A stretch of DNA of 64,000 nt, taken from the NCBI RefSeq assembly GCF_011064595.1, contig NZ_JAALJI010000007.1:186001-250000 (forward strand), given 5' to 3'. This document shows, one piece after another, positions 1-13,686 of this stretch (positions are counted from its first letter, which is position 1; every line of letters begins with the position of its first letter). Made by a program: the position numbers and the translations under genes. This DNA is from Paludisphaera soli (GTDB lineage Bacteria > Planctomycetota > Planctomycetia > Isosphaerales > Isosphaeraceae). Under the pieces are notes generated by a model. The model searched no databases. It saw only the letters and a list, made by a program, of their open reading frames with translations, and was not told the DNA's origin.

Positions 1-40
1 CCTGAATCAACACGCCCTGAAGCCCCGAAGTCCGAGACAT
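1..40 (-). CDS. possible 5' end of a gene running off the left edge
   Basis: An ATG on the minus strand at 38-40 is preceded by a GAGAGG Shine-Dalgarno-like sequence seven bases upstream and stays open to the window edge, giving about 13 residues that begin MSRTSGLQG. Only this N-terminus is visible, so no family can be named. It lies downstream of the disrupted gene at 130-771 in the same orientation, with the hairpin at 92-117 between them. This could be chance; the ribosome site is the only real support. Confidence 0.3.
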   Translation of the reverse strand, partial: MSRTSGLQGVLIQ

Positions 41-91
41 CGCGACACCTCTCGATCCGGATAGATGACCCCATCGGAGGATATCGCACGC

Positions 92-117
92 CGAGGGGGC
101 GAGATAGGCGCCCCTCG
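92..117 (-). terminator. hairpin, likely terminator of the disrupted gene
   Basis: CGAGGGG (92-98) and CCCCTCG (111-117) form a GC-rich stem that continues inward with a one-base bulge. It lies just past the stop of the minus-strand reading frame ending at 130. There is no clear U-tract, so it is a terminator candidate rather than a certain one. Confidence 0.45.
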
Positions 118-129
118 TCCCGGAACATC

Positions 130-771
130 TCAGCGGAGGATCGGCGAGGGGCCGGGGAGGTCGTAATTCGCCAGGAACGTGGGGACGGAGACGCCCACGG
201 CGGGCAGCGCGTTCCAGCTCTTCATGCCCGGCCGGGTCTGGACCATGTAGGCCCAGTGGCCCACCTGGGCCCCCGACGAGGTGGGCGTGAACATCTGGTT
301 CTCCATCGTCCATTGGCCGTGCTTGCGCGTCATCTGGCCGAAGCCCTGGACCACCTCGGTCGAGGATGAGAAGGTCAGGAGCACCCGCCCCTGGGGCGTC
401 ACCGAGCCCACCAACGCCGAACTCATCGGCTCGCCCGAGCCGAGTTGCGAGACCGTTTCGCCCCAGAAGTAGCCATTGCGGTAGCCGCTGACGTGGTAAA
501 CCGTCTGGTCGAGCACGGGGACGATCGCGCCCGTGCTCGGGTCGAAGATCGTCGCCGACAGATTCGGTTTTGGGACGTATCAGTAGGCGTCCGCCAGCCA
601 GGACCACCGGCTCGGAGCCGCCCTCGACGCGTTGGGAAGCTGGCGGACGCCCGCCACCTCGGCCGCCCGATGCGCCATCGGGGCCCGCGGGGTCGTCGAG
701 AGGAGCAGGCGGCTTTCGAGCGACTCCAAAGTTAGACCGGGACGGCGGCGAGTTGCAGGGGATTCGGCCAA
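130..771 (-). pseudogene. surface/extracellular protein with planctomycete N-terminal motif, interrupted by an in-frame TGA
   Basis: One minus-strand frame carries an N-terminal segment from a possible TTG at 769-771 (MAESPATRRRPG...), containing LESLESRLLLS, which is the N-terminal signature of many large planctomycete surface proteins. It continues to ...WLADAY, meets TGA (580-582), and goes on without a frame change as YVPKPNLSATIFDPSTG... to a stop at 130-132. The downstream 150 residues look like real protein (DQTVYHVSGYRNGYFWGETVSQ). The residue at the TGA lies between two tyrosines and could have been Trp (TGG to TGA), which would restore about 213 residues. Readthrough, a sequencing error, or a downstream restart at the GTG at 514-516 are alternatives. 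No function is recognised. It follows the sigma factor gene, same strand, about 200 bases downstream. Confidence 0.6.
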
Positions 772-971
772 CTTCGTGCCCTCGAGTGATCGGCCTGGCG
801 GGAGAGACGTTGCCAGTAAACGCCGAGCGCGGCCGGCATTTACGGTGATGGGCCGCCAAGCCGCCACTCGACGCCAGTTTAGATCACGAAATGGGCGAAT
901 GCGGAGGGAAGCCTTGGGGAGGCTCCGGAATCCCCTAATTCCGAGCGAGGAAAGACGCTCCCGCGAGTCTC

Positions 972-2342
972 TCACCTCTCCTTGAGCTGGCGTGGCGCGA
1001 TCTTCGGTAGTTCGAAATCCCCGACGGCCGGCAACCGCTCTTCGATCAGTCGGGTCAGCCGATCGAGCTTCTCCTCGATGGCGTCGACGCGAAGATCGGC
1101 GGCCCCGGCCCGGGTGTCGATCATCAAGAAGCCGTCCTTCACGGCGTAGCCGAGGTCCAGCACCGCAAGGTAGTCCCTCAGGTAAACGCCGATCGGGACG
1201 GTCTTCGCCTTCATGTCGACCGTCGACCTCAGATGCTTGTCCGTGATGGAGAGGGCGTAGGGATTGACGTAGATCGGGATGCCCGGATCGCTGGGAGTGG
1301 CCGAGGACTCCTTCAGCCACTTCAGGAGTTTCTCCAACTCGATCCCTTCCGGGAAATCGAAGTCGTGCCTCTCGGCGAGCTTGGCCCGGATGATCGCATT
1401 TTTGGCCTCGCGTTCCTCCCGACTCGGAGGCCCTGGGATCGGCTCAGGTTCGGAGGTCGGTGGCGTGGCGGGGGGCGAGACCGGGACGGCCGCCGACGGC
1501 TGCGGCGTCGGTTTGGTGGGCCCGGCTTGCTGGGCCAGGACGACGGAGCCGACGACGCCGAGCGTCGCCAGCGACGAGAAGGCGACGGGCTTCCAGGATG
1601 CAAGGGTCATGGCGACGAGGGCTCCTTTCGCGAGCGAGGAGATCGACAACGGGACGGCCGCAGTTCGGGTCGAGAGCGCCAGCAGGGACTGGATCACCGG
1701 GGCGGGGGGGGCCGCGAGGACGAACGGTCCCGGCACGATGACGCCCCGTGGCGTCAATCTTGATTCGAGACGCCTCCGTCCCCGCTGGAGCCGCCCGCGC
1801 AGGGCCGGTTCGGAGACGCCGAGCGCCCGGGCCGCTTGTTCGTAGGAAAGCCCCTCGAGGCCGCACAGGATGATCGGCCCGCGGTAGCGTTCGGGGAGCC
1901 GGTCGATCTCGGCGTGGATCAGGGCCGTCGCGTCCTCCGGGGGGGCCTCGCGGGCCGCGAGCGTGGCCGGGTCGACGAGGCTCAGGCGATTCCTTCGGTC
2001 GGTCGAACGCCGGTTCGCCCGCTTCGCGACCCGGAGGGCGACGCCGTGAAGCCAGGGACCCAGGGAGTCCCCCTTTCGAATCGCGACGGCCCGGCGGATC
2101 AGGACCAGGAAGACGGCCTGGAACGCGTCGTCCGCCTCGTCCCGATCGCGGACCACCCCCCGGCAGACGGAATGCACCATCGGCCCATGTCTTTCCAGCA
2201 GCGCTCGGAAGGCTCCGTCGGCTCCCGGGGAGCCGGTGCGGTAGAGTTCCAGAAGCCGGGCGTCGGAGCGCTCCCCCAGGACCCCGAGGGTCAGCAAGGA
2301 TGCCAGAGGATCGGCGGGCTTGTTCCGGGTCGGCGTCGTCAT
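972..2342 (-). CDS. ECF-type sigma factor with C-terminal transmembrane and sensor-like domain
   Basis: 456 residues. Region 2 lies near residues 33-90 (DEADDAFQAVFLVL in the core-binding helix) and region 4 near 150-195 (LPERYRGPIILCGLEGLSYEQAARALG, a helix-turn-helix). This is the planctomycete ECF class with a long C-terminal extension. A hydrophobic stretch near 240-270 (VAFSSLATLGVVGSVVLA) is followed by a Pro-rich linker and a domain with GIPIYVNPYAL and LDLGYAVKDGFLMID, resembling the small STN/secretin-type fold. A short amphipathic tail (EEKLDRLTRLIEERL) may form a coiled coil. The sigma part would be cytoplasmic and the extension periplasmic. The ATG is preceded by GGGGAGAGG at good spacing. 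The gene at 8301 has the same plan. Target promoters are unknown. Confidence 0.9.
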   Translation of the reverse strand: MTTPTRNKPADPLASLLTLGVLGERSDARLLELYRTGSPGADGAFRALLERHGPMVHSVCRGVVRDRDEADDAFQAVFLVLIRRAVAIRKGDSLGPWLHGVALRVAKRANRRSTDRRNRLSLVDPATLAAREAPPEDATALIHAEIDRLPERYRGPIILCGLEGLSYEQAARALGVSEPALRGRLQRGRRRLESRLTPRGVIVPGPFVLAAPPAPVIQSLLALSTRTAAVPLSISSLAKGALVAMTLASWKPVAFSSLATLGVVGSVVLAQQAGPTKPTPQPSAAVPVSPPATPPTSEPEPIPGPPSREEREAKNAIIRAKLAERHDFDFPEGIELEKLLKWLKESSATPSDPGIPIYVNPYALSITDKHLRSTVDMKAKTVPIGVYLRDYLAVLDLGYAVKDGFLMIDTRAGAADLRVDAIEEKLDRLTRLIEERLPAVGDFELPKIAPRQLKER

Positions 2343-2521
2343 CGCTCGCGGCCTCTCCCCTCGTTCGGTCGCCCCTGTCCCCTCCTAGTGCCCTCGACAG
2401 CGACATCCTCGCGCGAAATCGGCGTGATTGGGGCGAATTCGCTTCGACGGCTCCCCCATCCCTGCTACGGTCGTACGAGGTCGTGTCGCATCGAGTCCGA
2501 TCATCTTCTCAGGAGGCCGTC

Positions 2522-3517
2522 ATGGGGACGAGGGGTGCGGGATCGCGGGGCGGGTTGGTGTCGCTGGCCTTGCTCGGAGGGGTGCTGGTCGCAGGGCTGG
2601 CGAGCGGCGCGGACGGGCCGGCCGGGAAGAAGTCGATCTACGACGAGAAGGCCGACGCCCGCGAGCAGGTGGACAAGGCCCTCGCAGAGGCCAGGAAAGA
2701 CGGCAAACGCGTGCTCCTGATGTTCGGCGGCGACTGGTGCGGCTGGTGCCACCGGCTTCACAAGCTGTTCGAGGAGGATCGCGAGATCGCCTCGGTCCTC
2801 TCCAACGAGTACGCCCTCGTGATGATCGACACCCAGGCCCCAAATGCGGAGGGGTATCTGAAGGAGGCGTCCAAGGGGCAGGAGGGCGTCGGCTTCCCGT
2901 TCCTCGCCGTGCTCGACGCCGACGGCAAGCTCCTCGTCGGCCAGAAGACCGACCCGCTGGAAGAAGGGGACCACCACGATCCGAAGAAGGTGAAGGCGTT
3001 TCTCGACCAGTGGAAGGTCGCGGCGAAGGACGCGGAGGCGGTCGTGAAGGACGCCCTGGCGAGGGCCTCGGCCGAGGACAAGCGGGTGCTGCTGACTTTC
3101 GGCGCGCCCTGGTGCGGGTGGTGCCACCGGCTCGAAGACTTCCTGGCCAGGCCCGAGATCGCCGAGGCCCTGGCCGACGACCTGATCGTCGCCAAGGTCG
3201 ACGTCGACCGCATGACCCACGGGCACGAGGTCATGATGCGTCATCGGAAGGAAGTGGTCGGCGGGATCCCGTGGTACGTCGTCCTCGACGGCCAGGGGAA
3301 GGCCCACGGCACGGCCGACACCGCCTTCGGGAACATCGGCTACCCCATCGACCCGAAGGAGATCGACGCCTTCGTGGCCCTGCTCGAGGCGCAGAAGACG
3401 ATCGAGCCGGCCCGAATCGAGGTCGTCCGCAAGGGGCTCGACTCGGCCGCCGCCGCCATCAAGGCCGAGATGGAGAAGCGCCGGGCCGAGCGCGCCGCGA
3501 TCCAGAAGGCCGGCTGA
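2522..3517 (+). CDS. secreted protein with two thioredoxin-like domains (WCGWC twice)
   Basis: 331 residues. The N-terminus has a hydrophobic segment (LVSLALLGGVLVAGLASG) consistent with a signal peptide, so it likely acts in the periplasm or is membrane-anchored. Two thioredoxin-fold domains follow, each with the same active site WCGWC (Cys73/Cys76 and Cys198/Cys201) and a downstream proline loop (GFPFLAVLD and GIPWYVVLD). The CGWC site is typical of the DUF255/thioredoxin_7 group rather than classical CGPC thioredoxin. A disulfide reductase or isomerase role is inferred. The ATG is chosen over upstream in-frame starts because AGGAGG sits seven bases before it. It is divergent from the sigma factor gene, with 179 bases between them. 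Confidence 0.88.
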   Translation: MGTRGAGSRGGLVSLALLGGVLVAGLASGADGPAGKKSIYDEKADAREQVDKALAEARKDGKRVLLMFGGDWCGWCHRLHKLFEEDREIASVLSNEYALVMIDTQAPNAEGYLKEASKGQEGVGFPFLAVLDADGKLLVGQKTDPLEEGDHHDPKKVKAFLDQWKVAAKDAEAVVKDALARASAEDKRVLLTFGAPWCGWCHRLEDFLARPEIAEALADDLIVAKVDVDRMTHGHEVMMRHRKEVVGGIPWYVVLDGQGKAHGTADTAFGNIGYPIDPKEIDAFVALLEAQKTIEPARIEVVRKGLDSAAAAIKAEMEKRRAERAAIQKAG

Positions 3518-3543
3518 GCGGGGCTCCGACGGGAACGGACGTG

Positions 3544-3825
3544 TCAGCCGGCCGGCGCCTCGACGCCGAGCCGCCTGACACAGCGGAGCCGAACGAGGTC
3601 GATCAGCAGCCCGGCCGTGGAGATCGCCACGACGCACCACCAGAACCCAAGGCCGCTGAAAAGCCGGTCGTCGCCGAAGGCCGCGAAGAGACAGGCGATC
3701 ACGAGATAGGGGATCGAGCAGAAGCCGAGTCGGACGGCCATGCGGCGGAGCACGTCGCGAAAGGTCCGGGGGGGCATGAGGTCGGCCGGGCGCAGGCCGA
3801 AGAGGATTCGACGCCGGGGATGCAT
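3544..3825 (-). CDS. small hypothetical membrane protein
   Basis: 93 residues, not recognised. It has a basic N-terminus (MHPRRRILFGL), then two hydrophobic helices (FCSIPYLVIACLFAAF and GFWWCVVAISTAGLLIDLV) and an Arg-rich end, so two transmembrane segments with positive flanks inside are likely. It begins 16 bases after the mfd stop on the same strand and is probably cotranscribed with it. It ends convergently to the thioredoxin gene 26 bases away. Nothing ties it functionally to Mfd. Confidence 0.65.
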   Translation of the reverse strand: MHPRRRILFGLRPADLMPPRTFRDVLRRMAVRLGFCSIPYLVIACLFAAFGDDRLFSGLGFWWCVVAISTAGLLIDLVRLRCVRRLGVEAPAG

Positions 3826-3841
3826 GTCCGCGAGCCCTCGC

Positions 3842-7144
<3,303 letters not shown>

Positions 7145-7216
7145 GTCGCCGCCGATCCCGAGGGCCGGACGGTCGCCTGATCACGGGTGTATTCTAGGCG
7201 CGGAGGCCGCCCTCGC

Positions 7217-8092
7217 CTACTCGGCCCCGGCTTGCAATCGCCGCGCCGTGCGAGGACGCGTCCGGGCCCCCCGCGCCGGGGCGGGGGGCGTGGGGTGGGC
7301 GAGCTGGGCGCGGGGACGGGTCGCCAGCCGGGCCAGTCGGTCCAGGGCGTCGATCAGGTCGTCCATCGCGCAGGGGAGGTCCAGGCAGGCGGCGGCGCCG
7401 GCGTTCCGGGCCTGGCTCACGGCGGATCGGTCGGCGAAGCCCAGGAGGGCCAGGACGGGCCCCAGCCGGCCCCGGCGCTCCAGGCGTTCCTCCCAGCGAG
7501 GCTCCAGCACCGGCACGTCCCAGACGGTCAGGCGGGGGTAGCCCGGCAGGTCGGCGTCGGGGTCGGGGGCCAGGGTGGCGGCGTCGGCGGTGCGGTAGCC
7601 GGCGCGGGCGCAGGCCTCGCGAAGCACCTGTCTCAGCTCGTAGTCGCTGCTGACGACCTCGACGGGGATCGCGTCGGCCACGCGCTTGGCCCGGGGCGAG
7701 GCCTGTCCGAGCATCCGCTCGAGCTGTCGCGGCAGGGTCTCGGCGGCGGTCGCCTCGGGGACGACCATCTCGACCAGTCCGGACAATCGCTCGATCTCGG
7801 CGTAGCGGACGTAAGGGCTGACGCAGAGGATGATGCGGGGCCAGCCGGCGGGGCCCGCCTCGCGTCGAAGCTCCTCCAGCCTGGCGACGTCCGCCTCGGT
7901 GAGCCGCGAGCGATGCAGGACGAGGATCCCGACGCCGGCCTGGGACTGGGCACGGAAGGCCTCCCCGGGGAGGTCCGCCCCCATGCCGCCCCAGGGGATC
8001 GGGTCGAATTCGGAAAGAGCCCGGGCGATCTCGGCGACCCAGGGGTCGTCCAGGTCGCCCGCGAAGCCGATCGTCGAAGAGGTCGTATCCAT
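7217..8092 (-). CDS. hypothetical protein with receiver-like segments lacking a clear phosphoacceptor
   Basis: 291 residues. The N-terminal half (IGFAGDLDDPWVAEIARALSEFD; VGILVLHRSRLTEADV; WPRIILCVSPYVRY) and the second half (IPVEVVSSDYELRQVLREAC; LGPVLALLGFADRSAVSQARNAGAAACLDLPCAMDDLIDAL) both look like alpha/beta folds. The second resembles a response-regulator receiver with the typical late pattern 'A..AGA.a.l..P...ddL...l', but I see no confident Asp phosphorylation site. I infer a degenerate or pseudo-receiver protein. The ATG at 8090-8092 has AGGGA upstream, so the longer reading frame reaching back into the sigma gene is rejected. The tail is Pro/Arg-rich. It is divergent from the sigma factor at 8301, which may mean linked regulation. 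Confidence 0.72.
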   Translation of the reverse strand: MDTTSSTIGFAGDLDDPWVAEIARALSEFDPIPWGGMGADLPGEAFRAQSQAGVGILVLHRSRLTEADVARLEELRREAGPAGWPRIILCVSPYVRYAEIERLSGLVEMVVPEATAAETLPRQLERMLGQASPRAKRVADAIPVEVVSSDYELRQVLREACARAGYRTADAATLAPDPDADLPGYPRLTVWDVPVLEPRWEERLERRGRLGPVLALLGFADRSAVSQARNAGAAACLDLPCAMDDLIDALDRLARLATRPRAQLAHPTPPAPARGARTRPRTARRLQAGAE

Positions 8093-8300
8093 CGGCGTCC
8101 CTCCATGGAGCACCCCCGGCCGCGACGCGCGAGACCGGGCGCGATGCGGCACCATCCGTACCAACTTCCGGCCTTCCCGGCAATCGAGATTCGCCGCGTG
8201 AGGGCATGGAACGCGGCCCGGGCCGATTCCGGATTTTTTCGTATCTGTGCGGCCCCGTACCGGCATGATGGAGCGACGGCCGCCAATTCGGGGAGACTTC

Positions 8301-9773
8301 ATGAGCACCAGTCGATGGGCCGAGTCGCAGGTCCGCACCCTCTTCGAGTCGGGGACGCTCTGCGGCCTCTCGGGCCGCGAGCTGCTCGAACGGTTCGCCA
8401 GGCACGGCGACCAGGCGGCGTTCGAGGCGATCGTCGCGCGGCACGGACCGATGGTCCTGGGCGTCTGCCGGCGCGTGCTGGCCGACTCCGCGGACGTCGA
8501 CGACGCGTTCCAGGCGACGTTCCTGGTACTGGTCCGCCGGGCCGGCACGCTCGGAAGGGACGACGTGGTCGCCGCCTGGCTGCACGGGGTCGCGACGAAG
8601 GTCGCCCGCCGGGCGCGGATGGACCGAGCCAGGCGAAGGGCCCGCGAGCGCGGCGGCCTGGCCGTCGAGCCCGGCCGCGAGCCGGAATCGCCCGACTTCG
8701 CCCTGCGGGAAGTGGTCGACGAGGAGATCGGCCGGCTCCCCTGGAAGTATCGCGCCCCGGTGGTCCTTTGCTACCTGGAGGGGCTGACCCACGAGGAGGC
8801 GGCGGCCCGGCTGGGCTGGCCGATTGGCTCGGTCAAGGGCCGCCTCGCCCGCGCCCGGGCCTCGCTCGCATCCCGCCTGGGCCGGCGTGGCGTCACGGCC
8901 GGCGCGGCGGCGCTCGCGACGGAACGCCTGGGCTCGGCCGCCGTGCCGGAAGCCCTGGCCGCCGCCGTCTCGCTCGCCGCCCGGCGAGTCGCGCAGGGAG
9001 TCGCGTGGAACGTCGTTCTGTCCGATCCAGTTTCCCGTCTCACGAAAGGAGCGAGTGAATCCATGACCGCCACGCAATTGACGGCCGCCGCCCTGGCCGC
9101 CGTCGCCCTCGCCACGGCCGCCGGCGTCGGCATCGCCGCCGCCCGATCGGAAGGCCCGGCTCCGCGTGGGGGCGCCCCGCCGACCGTCTCCGCGAGCGAC
9201 GACGCTGCCGCTTCCCCCTCCGCATCGACCTCCAGGGCCGATGGGCTCCCGGGGTCGTCCCGCGACCAGGACCCTAGGTCGGCTGGGATCCTCGCCAAGC
9301 TCGACGAGCCCCTGTCGATGAACTTCCCCAGCGAGACGCCGCTGGAAGACGTGCTGAAGTACGTCAAGCAGGCGACCCAGACGCCGGCCGACAACGGCAT
9401 CCCGATCTACGTCGACCCGATCGGCCTGAAAGAGGCCGACAAGACGACGACCTCGCCGGTCTCGATCGACCTCGACGGCGTGCCCCTGCGGCGGACGCTC
9501 CAGATCTTGCTGAAACAGATCGACCTGGTTTATTACGTAGAAGACGGCATCCTCGTCATCACGTCGGAGGGGGCGGCCGAGGCCGGCCTCGGGCCCGACA
9601 TGGCCCGCCCCTCCCCTTTGCAGGTGGACTTCGAGAGGGCCACCCGCGGCGAGATGACTCTGGAGGAGATGGAGTCGCTCGCCCAGAGGATCAAGCTGAT
9701 CGGGGAGATCCGCAAGGCCATGGACGGGCCGAGCGAACCCGCGGCGGGCGGCGGGGCGGGCGGAGTGCAGTAG
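8301..9773 (+). CDS. ECF-type sigma factor with C-terminal transmembrane and sensor-like domain
   Basis: 490 residues. Region 2 is near residues 25-90 (SADVDDAFQATFLVLVRRAG) and region 4 near 145-200 (LPWKYRAPVVLCYLEGLTHEEAAARLGWPIGSVKGRLARAR). A hydrophobic helix follows near 255-280 (LTAAALAAVALATAAGVGIAAA), then a low-complexity linker and a C-terminal domain with MNFPSETPLEDVLKYVKQ, GIPIYVDPIGL, LRRTLQILLKQIDLVYYVEDG and ILVITS. That last part resembles STN/secretin N-terminal modules and matches the extension of the sigma factor at 972-2342. The ATG follows GGGAG at good spacing. By inference it reads out an envelope signal through a single membrane pass. It is divergent from the receiver-like gene. 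Confidence 0.91.
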   Translation: MSTSRWAESQVRTLFESGTLCGLSGRELLERFARHGDQAAFEAIVARHGPMVLGVCRRVLADSADVDDAFQATFLVLVRRAGTLGRDDVVAAWLHGVATKVARRARMDRARRRARERGGLAVEPGREPESPDFALREVVDEEIGRLPWKYRAPVVLCYLEGLTHEEAAARLGWPIGSVKGRLARARASLASRLGRRGVTAGAAALATERLGSAAVPEALAAAVSLAARRVAQGVAWNVVLSDPVSRLTKGASESMTATQLTAAALAAVALATAAGVGIAAARSEGPAPRGGAPPTVSASDDAAASPSASTSRADGLPGSSRDQDPRSAGILAKLDEPLSMNFPSETPLEDVLKYVKQATQTPADNGIPIYVDPIGLKEADKTTTSPVSIDLDGVPLRRTLQILLKQIDLVYYVEDGILVITSEGAAEAGLGPDMARPSPLQVDFERATRGEMTLEEMESLAQRIKLIGEIRKAMDGPSEPAAGGGAGGVQ

Positions 9774-10004
9774 TCCTCGCAGCCCGGAATCGACGTCTCG
9801 GCGCGGTTGCGGGCCGACGCGGCGCTCGCCTCCTTGCTGCTTCTTGCTACGGCGGGCCGTTCCCGTGGGCGACGAGCGAGGGATTTGGGCGACGTCCCCG
9901 AGGGCCCGGGTCGCGCCGCTTGTCGACGCCCGATCGGCTGGGGTATGATCCCGGTTCGACGGTGGACGGCTTCGTCGCGAAAAGTGCCAAGTCGAGGAGG
10001 CGTC

Positions 10005-10607
10005 ATGGATCCCACGCGCGAGATTTTCGGGAGCCTGATCCCCGTGGGGGGGGGCGATCCGATTCCCCTGGTCAAGCCGGAGCTGCTCGTCGGGCGGCGG
10101 CCGAACTGCGACATCCGCCTCGACTTCGAGAACGTCTCGGGCAAGCATGCGATGCTCACCCTCGTGAACGGCCTCTGGCACGTCCGTGACATGGCCAGCA
10201 CCAACGGCACGAGCGTCAACGGCTCGCGGCTGAGCAGCCCGCACTCGGTCATGCCCGACGACGAGCTGGGCTTCGCCGGCCACCTGTTCACGATCGACTA
10301 CGTCCCCAGCGGGCCCGAATCGCTGATCTCCAGCCACCAGGCGCTGGAGGAGGACGTGCAGGACGAGCGCAAGCGGCACTCCCTGATGGAGCTGGCCGGG
10401 CTCGACACCGACGACAAGGCCCCGCGCGTCAGCAGGCCCAAGACGGCCCCGGCGGAGATCGAGCGGCTGTCGGTCGACGAGGCCGAGTTCGACGACACAG
10501 TCCCCAAGCACTTCAAGCCCAAGGCCGCCAAGGTCAAGCGCAAGGCCGAAGACGAGGACGACTTCCTCAAACTCATCGAGGACGAGGTCGTTCAGAAGCC
10601 CGAATGA
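10005..10607 (+). CDS. FHA domain protein with acidic/basic tail
   Basis: 200 residues. The FHA phosphothreonine-binding domain fills about residues 10-105: LLVGRRPNCDIRL (GR loop), VSGKHAML (S..H), and MASTNGTSVNG (the conserved T-N-G-T-V-N-G strand). The tail has charged stretches, KRKAEDEDDFLKLIEDE at the end, and no second domain. It would bind phosphothreonine partners of Ser/Thr kinases; no kinase is in the window. GAGGAGG ends four bases before the ATG, which decides the start over the longer frame. A similar FHA protein lies at 58158-58688. Confidence 0.88.
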   Translation: MDPTREIFGSLIPVGGGDPIPLVKPELLVGRRPNCDIRLDFENVSGKHAMLTLVNGLWHVRDMASTNGTSVNGSRLSSPHSVMPDDELGFAGHLFTIDYVPSGPESLISSHQALEEDVQDERKRHSLMELAGLDTDDKAPRVSRPKTAPAEIERLSVDEAEFDDTVPKHFKPKAAKVKRKAEDEDDFLKLIEDEVVQKPE

Positions 10608-10793
10608 CCCATTTCCGCGCTCCGGCCCGGAAAGCCCGGTCGGTAGACTGTCGGACGTCGCATTATATCGACAGCGAGCGAAGCGGCCCCGCCGATCCCG
10701 GGGCGTCGAAGCCTTCCCGCGCCGGCCGTGCCGGCGCCCGACGCATCCGATCGGCCGAGACGCTTTCCAACCTTTGAAGAGGAGTCGAACGCG

Positions 10794-11435
10794 ATGAACA
10801 CCCTGAGCAAATCCCTCCTGGCTCTGGGCCTGGCGGCCCTGATGACGGCCCCGGCCTACGCCCAGCAGCGTCGCGGCGGCGGCTTCGGCCGCGCCGGGGT
10901 CTCCATGCTCCTCTCCAACGCCAGCGTGCTGGACGAGCTGAAGCTCGACGACGCTCAGAAGTCGAAGATCAGCGAGATCGTCGACGAGGCCCGCGAGAAA
11001 TACTCGGTCACCGGCGACCTCGAGCCCCAGGAGCGGATGGCCAAATACCGCGAGCTGGCCAAGGAGATCGAGCCCGCGACCCTCAAGGCCGCCGCCGAGG
11101 TCCTCAAGCCCGAACAGCTCAACCGCCTGCACGGCATCCACTACCAGGTCGCCGGCCCGGCCGCCTTCGAGGACGAGGATCTCCAGAAGAAGCTCAAGAT
11201 GACCGACGAGCAGAAGTCGGCCGCCGAGCAGATCATCGCCGACTCCAACACCGAGATGCGCGAGCTGTTCCAGTCCGGGGGCGACCGGGACGAGACGATG
11301 TCGAAGATCCGTGAGCACCGCAAGGCGACCGTGACCAAGATCGAGGCGAAGATGACCGACGAGCAGAAGGCGGAGTACGCCAAGCTCCTCGGCTCCCCCT
11401 TCGAGATCCGCTGGGAAGGCGGCCGAGGCCGTTGA
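10794..11435 (+). CDS. secreted Gln/Lys-rich helical protein, function unknown
   Basis: 213 residues with a clear signal peptide (SLLALGLAALMTAPAYA, cleavage before QQ). The mature part is helical and charged, with two similar segments, LKLDDAQKSKISEIVDEA near residue 45 and LKMTDEQKSAAEQIIADS near 140, and a third short echo, KMTDEQKAEYAKLLG, near the end. This LT/D-xxQ pattern recalls the LTxxQ repeats of Spy/CpxP-like periplasmic proteins common in planctomycetes, but the assignment to that family is inference. AAGAGGAG precedes the ATG at nine bases. It is followed by the strong bidirectional hairpin at 11484-11512, so it is probably a single-gene unit. Confidence 0.82.
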   Translation: MNTLSKSLLALGLAALMTAPAYAQQRRGGGFGRAGVSMLLSNASVLDELKLDDAQKSKISEIVDEAREKYSVTGDLEPQERMAKYRELAKEIEPATLKAAAEVLKPEQLNRLHGIHYQVAGPAAFEDEDLQKKLKMTDEQKSAAEQIIADSNTEMRELFQSGGDRDETMSKIREHRKATVTKIEAKMTDEQKAEYAKLLGSPFEIRWEGGRGR

Positions 11436-11483
11436 TCGACGAAAGTCCGATTTTCCCGACCATCTGACGCCAAGCTTCGCGGG

Positions 11484-11512
11484 CGCGAGGGGCCGACATC
11501 GGGCCCCTCGCG
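11484..11512. terminator. bidirectional hairpin between convergent genes
   Basis: GCGAGGGGCC (11485-11494) pairs perfectly with GGCCCCTCGC (11502-11511), and C11484-G11512 extends the stem. It sits between the ends of the secreted protein gene (plus) and glmS (minus). There is no long U-tract on either side. Confidence 0.7.
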
Positions 11513-11532
11513 TCCGCTTCGCTTTCGAATCT

Positions 11533-13375
<1,843 letters not shown>

Positions 13376-13442
13376 GTCCGGGCCTCCGTGTTGCATTCGG
13401 GCGGTCGCGCGACGGCCCCGTTCGGGCCTCGGGCCGAAGCCT

Positions 13443-13472
13443 CCTATACCCGGGGCGCTCCCGATGCGTCAA
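13443..13472 (-). promoter_or_regulatory. candidate housekeeping promoter for glmS
   Basis: On the minus strand TTGACG (13467-13472) and TATAGG (13443-13448) are separated by 18 bases, a reasonable vegetative -35/-10 pair, about 60-70 bases upstream of the glmS start. The rest of the gap to the disrupted gene (13473-13686) shows no convincing gene. Confidence 0.45.
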
Positions 13473-13686
13473 CGCTCAGGATCCGCGGCGGGGAGTGACG
13501 GCCCATCCCCGCGTCCACAGCGCTGGGATTTCGCATCGACGTCGATACGGGCTTCCATGTCCTGCCTTGGCGCATGGAGACACGCGCCGGGCCCGTCGCC
13601 GGCCCGAGGACGCGGGGCGACGAGCGAAGGGGCTCGCATCGCCGCCGAGCCGGCCGCGGCGCACGTTCCGAGAAAGGTGCGGTTCG

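Noticed and set aside
7194-11318. Minus-strand open frame of over 1300 codons across the second sigma factor region
   Set aside because: Shadow of the plus-strand genes 8301-9773, 10005-10607 and 10794-11435. None of its segments show a family pattern.
13376-13686. glmS ribozyme upstream of glmS
   Set aside because: No recognisable ribozyme core by eye; the gap has only a candidate promoter.
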